Source of the DNA: Pyrocephalus nanus
Lineage: Eukaryota; Chordata; Aves; Passeriformes; Tyrannidae
Direction of reading: 5' to 3'
Length of the DNA: 64,000 nucleotides
Assembly: GCA_038380795.1 (NCBI GenBank)
Contig: CM076266.1
Location: 8,764,001 to 8,828,000, forward strand
The notes beneath the pieces were generated by a model, which saw nothing but the letters and a program-made list of their open reading frames with translations, was not told the origin of the DNA and did no database searches. Below, one piece after another: positions 54,001 to 59,684 of this stretch (positions within the stretch are counted from its first letter, which is position 1; each line of letters opens with the position of its first letter). Position numbers and translations under genes: made by a program.

Positions 54001-57000
54001 TTTTAGTTTTATCTTTTTCATTAGGGTTGAAAAGGCTTTGCTGTCCCCTAAGGCTTTGTGAATGTGATATTTCTAGGATATAAATAATAAGGTAGAAAGA
54101 AGTTCTAATGGTTTTGCTATTTTTCAGTCGTTTTTAATAATGGTTCTGTACAGCTTTGAAGATCTATTGCACTCTGTAAGTGCTAAGTATTATTTAATAG
54201 TAAGTGTTTAAAATTACTGAAATAGAAGAGATTATGGTCTTGGGGGCTGATTATGGAAATAACTGAATTTAAGCTCAGTCATTTACTGCCTCATCCCAAA
54301 AGCTGTGCATCTTTCTAGACTTAAGCATTGTTTATGTTGTAAAATACAGTTCTGGGTTGTAAAGGATTATTGGAAAGTAGGAGCAGTGACTGATTATTTT
54401 TCTTAAGAAATATTTTAGTTGAAATAATAAATGAGAGAATTAATTGTAGACCTGAAAGTGTAAGTAAAGGCACTGAAGCTGCCTCACAGGGAGGGAAGGT
54501 TTAGCTAGTTCAGCTGTCAGTTTGTTTACACAATTTGAACCTTATTCAGCGTGTTGTGATGCTCGTGTAACCTCTCCTGTGTGGCTGAAATGACTGGAGT
54601 AGCTTAAATTAAATATGTACTCATATTTTTGAAGCATTTTTAAAGCCAGCATTTAGAAATTTATAGATAATTTCTTACAAATATGCTTAATAATGTGCTT
54701 TGAATTGAGAAAAAACAAAATTATATTGTTCCTAATGCCAATATGGTAAAATTTAAAATATGGCATGAAATCTTTTTGTTCTGAAGAGCCATTTCCTAAA
54801 TCTTGGGGTCATACCTGAAGCTTGTGTGACCATGTAGTACTTAAATGATATTGTGGTAGTTACTACCATGTATAGTCCCAGTCAGGCATCATTCTTATGA
54901 TGTTAAAATAAGTCCCCCTTGACCAGACAACTGTTGCTTACTTACTGCTGGATACAGCCCAGATCCTCATTCCATAAAATATTACAGCTGATGGCATACC
55001 TGTATTCTGAAAGGTGCTTGCCCTAAAGAACCATTCCTTTCTCCTCCACATCACAGATGTTTAATGGATGCATTCAGTATATTGATAAATATCTGAACAT
55101 CATATTTTTCATCAGTGTAGATGCCCACATTATGATCTGTCACTGAACTGGGTAAAGGCTTTTGTAGCCAGTCCATGCTGCAATCAGTTACAGTCCCACT
55201 ATACTGTAATCCTGGGTAGCCAAGATTATTTAGAGGAGGATTAATAGGCTTCAGACTGTGTGTGAAAACCTGTTAACCACAGTAGGCTTTCTGTTACTTG
55301 ACTTATTTTTAATATTCTGGTGTGTTCTGCAGGCATTCACACACAAAGGGGGAGAGAGGTGTATGAAGTTTCTTTTACTGAGTACTGCTTTTTCTGTAAT
55401 GAAATAATTACTCTTGGCCTTCTAACCAGAAAAAAACCTTATTTTAACCATATCTTAAGAAAATAAAAAAGGGTTGACATAACTGGGAGAACACAGGGGT
55501 GGGGAGTACTAAAAAAACAGATTTTTTTTTTTTTGGTTTGTTGTTTCAGAATCTTTTTAGTTATTTTATTAGTTTTCTAGAGGTGTCATAACTTTGCTTA
55601 AAGAGCATCCCTAATCTACAGGAGTTTGAAATAATGCTGGGGAAGCCAGGTTGGCATTTTCAGCAGGCATACCCTTTTAGCTCCTGGGAGTGTGGCCCTT
55701 TTGTCCAGCTGGAATGTTAATATCCCACCCAGCCTTTCAGGGAGGCAGAATTCTCTATAGGCTCTGTTAAGGTGTATGTGTTGACCCCACATCTAAACAT
55801 TAGAAACTAGAAATCTGATGCCAGATTTGACCACCAGATGCTCCTTTCATGACTTCCTACCTTGATTTTTACCTTATGTGAGTCAATTGCAATTTATGGG
55901 ACTTCAGGATGGAGACAACGAAGTCAAGTCAGGGGCTCATCAGAGAGGAAAGTGGGAACCTGAACTCTCAGAATCCGTCATAGGACGGCATCAGTCCCAT
56001 CAGTGATGACCATAAGAGTTAAAGGAATCTTGCCAAAGGGTGAGAGTACTTGCAGTTTGAGATTAGTTTTAAAGTGTAAATTGGTTAAGTTTGCTAGTTT
56101 TGATCTCTCGAAGCAGTGTATGAACAGGAAGTTCTGATTAGGCAAACAGAAGACATCTCTCTCCAAGAGCAAAGCCAGTTGCTTCCACCAGTGTTGTCGC
56201 TCATTGGCTGTGGGAGGAAAAAAGAGGACAACTTCTGTGGGGAGAGCATGAGCTTATATTGTATTAAAGTACATATATCAGTACATTCTAAAGATGCAGC
56301 TTCATATTGCAGCTAATTAATCAGCAGCTGGTTACCTCTGTGGTGGTCACCATTCCCTGGCCTGTCACTGGTGCTGGGCTCTTGCCTCCTTTATGTTGAT
56401 GTTGCAGAAAGCCAGTTCAGGGAGTTCAGCAGGCAAAAAAACCCTAAGCTTAAAATAGAGTAACTCAGAGCTCCCCAAGGCAGTTCAGTAAGGAAAAAGA
56501 AGGAAAGAATGAAGTCTCCCTGTGGGCCATTGGATTACCTTCAGTAAGAAAAATACCCATCAGAGTGGACTTCCATGAGCAAATGGCTGCTCTGGGTTTG
56601 TGCTCATGGTGAGCAAATGATCTTGCTGTTCCTGCCCAGTTTCAGCCATGGCTGTGAGTTGGATCTGACTTGGATTTGAAAGCAAGCTCAACTTCAGTGT
56701 CCTGTGTGTGTCCATTAACAGCCACCCCACCCTGGTGAATCAGCAAAAGCTGATTTTTTTCGTTGCTGTGGCAGGACTGGGTGGAATCACATCTTTCGGC
56801 AACAAGAGGTAGTTTGATCAATTTATGCTCACTGAGAAACAAGAAAGTTAGGTGGGATCTGAAAAACAAAGTTTCAGTTTATTTAGTCACGCTGTACATA
56901 GCATTTCTTAGCATCTGTGCACACTGCTGGAGCTGTAATTGTGGAATTTACCTCTTTGAAGGTAAATTGGAAACCCAAAGTTTATAATGACTTTATTTAC

Positions 57001-59684
57001 CAGAGTTTTAGTGCATTTTTTATTAAACTTTGTTAGGAAAGCTTGACTTTCAAACTAATTAAAACACTACTGTTTGTCTTCTTTCCAAAAATACTTTGTT
57101 TTGAATTGCAATCACTTAGCTAAGAGAAGGAGTAATTAAAGTTATTCTCAAGCTGCACAATTTAGTTTATTTAAAAATGCTTTATATAGTTTTTAGATGA
57201 AGTTATAAATGTTCACTTTGGAACTACCTGAAGATTAATAGTGATGCATTTGAAATGCATTATTTTTTTATTGATTCTTAATGTAGTAAATTACTGAAGT
57301 TATTTGGCAGCAAACAGAAATAGCCAGTGATGTTGTTCACATTTATTTTCCTGATAGCGTCACAATTTGCATTAATTGCATTGCAGCTGCACTCACTTAT
57401 ATTAAAAAGCTTCTACTATAATTAATCCTTTTTATTTCAAATCATTTTGGCACAATTTCTAGCAATAAACACTCATAAAAGACAGACACTTGAAAAATAA
57501 CATACAAGTTTCTTCAATATACCTATTGCTGCTTTTCCTGACAAGGAATTATTGATAGGCTTCTAGGATCAAGTGTTGCAAGTGGTGAAGACTTAAGACC
57601 AGTTTGAAAAATGCTAAGTGGATTGTTTTGCATAAAAAATAGACAGGTTTTGAATTTGTGTAATTAACCTGTGTTTAGAAAATACCTTGATTTATGTCTA
57701 CATTTGTATTTCAGTTGCATACATTATGGAAATTTAATTTATAATCCATTTAGCTGATGTGATCATAGTTTTTAGTGCTATCATTTATTAGTCCTTGTAT
57801 ATTAAATGCTCTAAAGGCTTAAACCTGCCTTGTGTAAAAAATTACACCTCTGCATTTACATTTTATGAGTCATAGATGGAATTCCATTTTAAATTCGGGT
57901 AGCTTTGATATATTTAAGGAATTACAATAGCTTTATTGTTACTAATGCAGGAACAGCAAACACTGACCTTATACATTGCAAATTAATGATTTATCCCTCT
58001 AGTTTGCTTTTAAAGTCAACTATACAAATGAGGATTTCGACTTCTACACCTTGAATAAATCATATGGCTCTAAATATAATGCACCCTTTGGCTTTGAACT
58101 CGTTATTCTCAATTCTTTTGCAAGGTCTAACTCACCTCATAGAAATGTTCTTTCAGAAGTTTAAGGAATGGTGTATATTTTTCTTAACGTCTTTGTTGGA
58201 ATATCATTGAGTGATTAGAGCTACATTTATTCTTCTTTTTTTCCTTTTTTTTTTTTTTTTTCCCTCTTTGTGCTTCGTTTTCTGAGTTTGCAGCAGATTA
58301 TGGAGGAATTAAGTAATGCCAAAATGCTGCTCTTGGAGAGTTAAAAGGGAACAAACAGTGATGTTACCGTGATGTTACGGTGGGGATGTCTTTTCTGATC
58401 AGCCTGTCAGTGATTGCAATGATCTGTAAAGATTTGGTTGTCCTTGGGAGAGATGCTGATGTGGCAAACAGACTGGACAATGGGAATGGCTGTGGACAGA
58501 GAGCATGTGCTGGGAATATTCTGTTTTATTTAGAGCAATGGCCCTTTATTTAGAATAGCTCTGAAGTTTCCATCTCTCCTTGTTTTGAGAGCTACCATAA
58601 GTACTTCTTCCTTCCAGTCAAGAAGTTGTTACTGACTTCATGAAAAATCTGCAAAGTTGCTTTGCATTTACATCGAAATGTGCTCATGCAGTAGCTGAAC
58701 TGAGAGGGGTATTGCTGCAGTTTAGTGCATTTTGGAAAATTCTTGGGGATACTTTCAGTTTACAATAAAAATACATTTTTCATGAGTGCTGCATATTTGG
58801 GTCAGGTGCATTTTGGGCTCAGTAATCTTCTGACAGGTGTAGCAGAGTCAGGTGCAGAAAGGATTAGATGTGTGATACAGTCATAGCTGGTAAGCTCTCG
58901 GCTGGGAAATAAAGGTTGTTTTGATTGTACCATTGAAGCAGTAGAATTCACCACAAATGTGCAGCAGGGAATCTGCATAACAGTTTAGATTAGTTTAAAA
59001 TGTACTGGGTTTGCAGAGTTATTTTTAAGGGGATGACTGTTCTTCATGTAGCAATTTATATGAATGGAAGAATACTGCTTGTGATGATGCTGATGGAAGT
59101 AGAGATGTTAATTTTTTTAGGAGACATTCTTGATGCAGTTGCATTGTCCTTTAGCAAACTTTGCTTTTCTTGCCAATCTGTGTGATTTGGACAAGAAAAT
59201 TAATGACAGATAAGCAGTGACTCTTCATTTTAAATCATCACGTAATTAATTTGTGAGATTTGGGGCCTTAGTGTTTCACAAGACTATTCACATTTCAAAC
59301 TTTGAATGAATATTCTTAAATTCATGCAATATCTGGGCTATTTCTATACCAGAAAAACCTACTGAGGCACCACATTAAGAAGGAATTACAAAAAAATTAA
59401 GAAATAGACAGTAGAATTCCTACATGTACAACAATAAAATCTAATGTGCTTTTAATTGCTTTCTTTTTCAGGCTCTTTATGAAAATATGCTGGTGGAGCT
59501 GCCATTTGCTAGTTTTTTCCTCTCAAAATTACTAGGGACAAGTGCTGATGTTGATATTCATCATTTAGCTTCATTAGATCCAGAAATGTACAAAAATTTG
59601 CTTTTTCTCAAGAGCTATGAGGGGGATGTGGAAGAACTTGGCCTAAACTTCACTGTGGTGAATAATGACCTTGGAGAAGCACAG
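3024..59684 (+). CDS. UBE3C: UBE3C, HECT-type E3 ubiquitin-protein ligase E3C (19 exons seen, 3' end beyond the window)
   Basis: This is the whole visible coding span; exons are listed separately. Known of the family: UBE3C takes ubiquitin from an E2 onto a HECT cysteine, builds K29/K48-linked chains, and acts at the proteasome to help complete degradation of difficult substrates. Seen: 19 exons join in one frame of 2697 nt (899 codons) without a stop, and every junction keeps phase. Residues 52-62 form an IQ motif (IQxxxRGxxxR), residues 366-374 an acidic linker (SDSEDEDEE), and residue 746 onward the HECT N-lobe with GIDGGGIFREF at 767-777. The visible part plus the expected remaining ~184 residues equals the usual ~1083. 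The start has A at -3 and an in-frame TAA 9 nt upstream. The catalytic cysteine lobe is not in the window. The match is by recognition of the protein sequence; no break or frameshift is seen. Confidence 0.97.
3278..3322. repeat. Poly-T run and adjacent CA repeat
   Basis: Fifteen T at 3278-3292 followed by an imperfect (CA)n at 3305-3322. A short (AC)7 lies further on at 3531-3544. Simple sequence at the edge of the CpG island. Confidence 0.8.
5962..5987. repeat. (TG)n(TA)n microsatellite
   Basis: Three to four TG units followed by nine TA units. Length polymorphism is likely for this class. Confidence 0.85.
8022..8117 (-). mobile_element. CR1 LINE 3'-end fragment, antisense
   Basis: On the + strand it reads tagaatgatttgggttgg followed by aagggaccttaaagatctcc and a ttccaaccccc block with catgggcagggacacttccc. 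This is the reverse complement of the CR1 3' end found in birds. Only about 95 bp remain; the right boundary is approximate. Confidence 0.8.
10218..10845. repeat. 18-bp minisatellite, about 35 perfect copies
   Basis: The unit acctgatgtagactccaa is repeated 34 times in full plus 16 bases, with no variant base seen across 628 bp. Because 18 is divisible by three, four of the six frames stay open through the array (all three on the minus strand, one on the plus strand). This produces long but meaningless reading frames. Perfect homogeneity suggests recent expansion or strong homogenisation; copy number in the assembly may not be reliable. Confidence 0.97.
11043..11075. repeat. 11-bp tandem repeat, three copies
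   Basis: Units gtcagtgactg, gtcagtgaccg and gtcagtgactg in direct succession, about 200 bp after the minisatellite and unrelated to it in sequence. Confidence 0.8.
12574..12610. repeat. Hairpin: 14-bp perfect inverted repeat with a 9-nt loop
   Basis: Left arm aaataaaacacatt (12574-12587), right arm aatgtgttttattt (12597-12610), fully complementary. The left arm contains AATAAA. AT-rich, no known family recognised. Confidence 0.75.
13616..13669 (+). CDS. UBE3C: UBE3C exon 2
   Basis: Residues 23-40, a short charged helix (EEKASLLHRTQEERRKRE). Acceptor cttacag|GAAGAA, donor GAG|gtaaag, phase 0 on both sides, 54 nt. It continues the basic/acidic N-terminal helix that leads into the IQ motif. 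Confidence 0.95.
13670..16405 (+). other. UBE3C intron 2
   Basis: GT-AG intron of 2,736 bp. It contains a (TTTTG)n run at 15911-15937. No other feature was recognised. Confidence 0.85.
15911..15937. repeat. (TTTTG)n short tandem repeat
   Basis: About four TTTTG units followed by a T run, in intron 2. Confidence 0.75.
16406..16480 (+). CDS. UBE3C: UBE3C exon 3, IQ motif
   Basis: Residues 41-65. It contains the IQ motif core: I52-Q53, R57-G58 and R62 fit IQxxxRGxxxR. In this family the IQ motif is a candidate calmodulin-type light-chain binding helix. Acceptor ttttacag|GAAGAA, donor CAA|gtcagt, phase 0 on both sides, 75 nt. Confidence 0.95.
16481..17140 (+). other. UBE3C intron 3
   Basis: GT-AG intron of 660 bp between phase-0 exons. 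Nothing else is seen. Confidence 0.85.
17141..17287 (+). CDS. UBE3C: UBE3C exon 4
   Basis: Residues 66-114. It carries the end of the IQ helix (YSIQRSEFDR) and the start of the helical N-terminal region (LLVRQLLFFYRQNED). Acceptor atttttaag|TAC, donor TTG|gtgagt, phase 0 on both sides, 147 nt. Confidence 0.95.
17288..18004 (+). other. UBE3C intron 4
   Basis: GT-AG intron of 717 bp, AT-rich. Nothing else is seen. Confidence 0.85.
18005..18120 (+). CDS. UBE3C: UBE3C exon 5
   Basis: Residues 115-152 plus two bases of codon 153 (Arg, AG|G). Acceptor gttgcag|GTATGG, donor TGCAG|gtatgt, 116 nt. Helical segment beginning VWMCQNLIKQSS. Confidence 0.94.
18121..19548 (+). other. UBE3C intron 5
   Basis: GT-AG intron of 1,428 bp with phase 2. 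Short open frames run into the intron from exon 5 but carry no recognisable peptide. Confidence 0.85.
19549..19706 (+). CDS. UBE3C: UBE3C exon 6
   Basis: Completes Arg153 and runs to residue 205 plus one base of Gly206. Acceptor atttttag|GCTATT, donor AAAAAG|gtgagt, 158 nt. The peptide includes LPMRMLEVFSSENTYLP and is part of the helical repeat-like central region; no catalytic residues lie here. Confidence 0.94.
19707..21756 (+). other. UBE3C intron 6
   Basis: GT-AG intron of 2,050 bp with phase 1. No repeat family or gene recognised. Confidence 0.85.
21757..21910 (+). CDS. UBE3C: UBE3C exon 7
   Basis: Completes Gly206 and runs to residue 256 plus two bases of Arg257. Acceptor cttgcag|GCTAC, donor GCAAG|gtaaat, 154 nt. 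The donor overlaps an AATAAA hexamer (see findings). Confidence 0.94.
21911..22683 (+). other. UBE3C intron 7
   Basis: GT-AG intron of 773 bp with phase 2. AATAAA occurs at 21914-21919, overlapping the donor site. No other feature. Confidence 0.85.
22684..22904 (+). CDS. UBE3C: UBE3C exon 8
   Basis: Completes Arg257 and runs to residue 330 plus one base of Gly331. Acceptor cttttcag|GCAGCAG, donor TTTGG|gtgagc, 221 nt. The peptide includes QIFAAFTEEFLAAPFTDQ. It is followed by the shortest intron in the visible gene. Confidence 0.95.
22905..23180 (+). other. UBE3C intron 8
   Basis: GT-AG intron of 276 bp with phase 1, the shortest in the visible gene. Confidence 0.85.
23181..23335 (+). CDS. 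UBE3C: UBE3C exon 9, acidic linker
   Basis: Completes Gly331 and ends at residue 382 in phase 0. Acceptor gctgtag|GATCC, donor CCG|gtaagc, 155 nt. It ends with an acidic low-complexity stretch, SDSEDEDEE at about residues 366-374, followed by a Thr-rich tail. This is a flexible linker between helical regions and, in this family, the part of the region most likely to vary between species. Confidence 0.94.
23336..25056 (+). other. UBE3C intron 9
   Basis: GT-AG intron of 1,721 bp with phase 0. AT-rich with short A and T runs; nothing else recognised. Confidence 0.85.
25057..25244 (+). CDS. UBE3C: UBE3C exon 10 (GC donor)
   Basis: Residues 383-444 plus two bases of Arg445. Acceptor gtttgtag|GGTGATGG, 188 nt. 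The frame joins exon 11 only if the exon ends at 25244, where the donor is AG|GCAAGT: a GC-AG intron. The peptide includes ITEECLKKLDTKQQTN and ends HRMMVPKVR across the junction. Confidence 0.94.
25245..31157 (+). other. UBE3C intron 10 (GC-AG)
   Basis: Intron of 5,913 bp with donor GCAAGT and acceptor cttgcag, phase 2. It contains a (TTTG)n/poly-C stretch at 29338-29374 and a low-repeat segment near 27780-28480 that may be conserved non-coding sequence. No gene recognised inside it. Confidence 0.85.
29338..29374. repeat. (TTTG)n run followed by a C-rich tract
   Basis: Four to five TTTG units at 29338-29356 pass directly into two C runs at 29357-29372. Simple sequence in intron 10. Confidence 0.75.
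31158..31244 (+). CDS. UBE3C: UBE3C exon 11
   Basis: Completes Arg445 and runs to residue 473 plus two bases of Gly474. Acceptor ctcttgcag|GCTCC, donor ACAGG|gtatgt, 87 nt. The peptide includes LLYSLAFNARFLRHLWYL, a highly conserved helical segment. Confidence 0.95.
31245..31879 (+). other. UBE3C intron 11
   Basis: GT-AG intron of 635 bp with phase 2. Nothing else is seen. Confidence 0.85.
31880..32037 (+). CDS. UBE3C: UBE3C exon 12
   Basis: Completes Gly474 and runs to residue 526 plus one base of Ala527. Acceptor tattttaag|GTCTATGG, donor ATAGAAG|gtgagt, 158 nt. The peptide includes SRIIPLFYLFSSLFSHSL. Confidence 0.95.
32038..32597 (+). other. UBE3C intron 12
   Basis: GT-AG intron of 560 bp with phase 1. 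Nothing else is seen. Confidence 0.85.
32598..32830 (+). CDS. UBE3C: UBE3C exon 13
   Basis: Completes Ala527 and ends at residue 604 in phase 0. Acceptor tgtgtag|CTGTAGG, donor TTCAAG|gtaaat, 233 nt. The peptide includes SRCLRDACLGIIKLAYPET and EQKRWIQLFK. Confidence 0.95.
34714..34731. repeat. (AT)9 microsatellite
   Basis: Uninterrupted AT dinucleotides in intron 13. Confidence 0.85.
34923..34975. repeat. Compound (AT)n(AC)n microsatellite
   Basis: AT repeats pass into AC repeats, then a T run, a second short TA/CA series and a gtgtgcacac palindrome. Imperfect, in intron 13. Confidence 0.75.
38022..38126 (+). CDS. UBE3C: UBE3C exon 14
   Basis: Residues 605-639. Acceptor acacctag|GTCATC, donor GATAAG|gtaaga, phase 0 on both sides, 105 nt. 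The peptide includes VKMLKSRDTRRSFCPPNHW. Confidence 0.95.
38127..38968 (+). other. UBE3C intron 14
   Basis: GT-AG intron of 842 bp with phase 0. Nothing else is seen. Confidence 0.85.
38969..39056 (+). CDS. UBE3C: UBE3C exon 15
   Basis: Residues 640-668 plus one base of Val669. Acceptor tttgttag|GTTACACAG, donor TTGGATG|gtaaga, 88 nt. The peptide VTQLYVPSARHVWRVRRMG is typical of the segment ahead of the HECT domain. Confidence 0.95.
39057..42449 (+). other. UBE3C intron 15
   Basis: GT-AG intron of 3,393 bp with phase 1. It contains a low-repeat segment near 40800-41190 (see findings). The 133-codon minus-strand frame at 40202-40603 shows no recognisable protein. Confidence 0.85.
42450..42547 (+). 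CDS. UBE3C: UBE3C exon 16
   Basis: Completes Val669 and ends at residue 701 in phase 0. Acceptor tgttttaag|TGGGTTT, donor GTAAAG|gtacct, 98 nt. The peptide includes ELPFVVPFEERVK. Confidence 0.95.
43524..43580. repeat. Imperfect 30-bp tandem duplication
   Basis: Two adjacent copies, each starting ctggaattcataaaa and continuing ccttgt, at 43524-43553 and 43554-43580. They differ by two inserted A and a few end bases. Confidence 0.75.
44330..44525 (-). mobile_element. Probable old, degraded CR1 LINE fragment, antisense
   Basis: The + strand order (ccaaagatggagatttcaca, then acctcttccaatacttaatc, then a tctttacatcc block) resembles the reverse complement of an internal CR1 3' segment. Many substitutions are present. 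Boundaries are uncertain and the call rests on pattern memory; it could be another old avian repeat. Confidence 0.4.
45539..45671 (+). CDS. UBE3C: UBE3C exon 17, entry to the HECT domain
   Basis: Residues 702-745 plus one base of Glu746. Acceptor ttcaacag|ATTTTT, donor GAGAATG|gtgggt, 133 nt. It encodes the region that leads into the HECT N-lobe (IFQRLIYADKQEV, then the RRNYIYEDAYDKLSPEN segment). The family HECT domain begins close to the end of this exon. Confidence 0.95.
45672..46813 (+). other. UBE3C intron 17
   Basis: GT-AG intron of 1,142 bp with phase 1. About 435 bp of it is the sense CR1 tail at 46009-46445. Confidence 0.85.
46009..46445 (+). mobile_element. CR1 LINE, 5'-truncated 3' end, sense orientation
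   Basis: Contains the CR1 series gaggctcagggggaccat, ggttgtagccaggtgggggt, cattggaacagcctgcccag and a 3' end with ggttggacttgatgatctta. The ORF2 remnant is broken by substitutions and small indels. It is more diverged than the copy at 1999-2362. It sits in intron 17, about 370 bp upstream of HECT exon 18. Confidence 0.88.
46814..47061 (+). CDS. UBE3C: UBE3C exon 18, HECT N-lobe
   Basis: Completes Glu746 and ends at residue 828 in phase 0. Acceptor ttctctgcag|AACCTG, donor GGAAAG|gtaaaa, 248 nt. It holds the HECT N-lobe signature GIDGGGIFREF (residues 767-777), then GLLYPNP and RHYYFLGRMLGK. This is the most strongly diagnostic exon in the window for a HECT E3. Confidence 0.97.
53840..54752. 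repeat. Near-perfect 138-bp inverted repeat with a 637-bp spacer
   Basis: The left arm at 53840-53977 is the reverse complement of the right arm at 54615-54752, with one difference in 138 bp (G at 53887), checked base by base. In RNA that position becomes a G-U pair, so the arms can pair along their full length. No target-site duplication and no recognisable transposon ends are seen. The spacer is ordinary AT-rich sequence with no open frame of note. Confidence 0.95.
58231..58268. repeat. T-rich tract
   Basis: Runs of T broken by C, including about 17 consecutive T at 58245-58261. Low-complexity sequence in intron 18. Confidence 0.75.
59472..59684 (+). CDS. UBE3C: UBE3C exon 19, HECT N-lobe continued
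   Basis: Residues 829-899. Acceptor ctttttcag|GCTCTT, donor GCACAG|gtgaga, phase 0 on both sides, 213 nt. The peptide includes LVELPFASFFLSKLLG and LGLNFTVVNNDLGEAQ. In HECT enzymes this part of the N-lobe is involved in E2 docking. The next coding exon was not found before 64000. Confidence 0.96.

Larger units (their letters stand above)
47062..59471 (+). other. UBE3C intron 18
   Basis: GT-AG intron of 12,410 bp with phase 0, the longest complete intron in the window. It contains a GC-richer block at 49590-50110, the 138-bp inverted repeat at 53840-54752, possible conserved non-coding segments near 57100-58150, and a T-rich tract at 58231-58268. No additional UBE3C exon recognised. Confidence 0.85.

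Noticed and set aside
53840..54752. Reading the inverted repeat as a DNA transposon with 138-bp terminal inverted repeats.
   Set aside because: The ends (attttacc...) do not resemble known superfamily termini. No target-site duplication is visible at the flanks (agtttt on the left, ttaaaa on the right), and the interior has no transposase frame. Left open only if copies are found elsewhere.
58340..58385. Short direct repeat gtgatgttac in tandem in intron 18.
   Set aside because: Only two copies of about 11 bp; too short to interpret.
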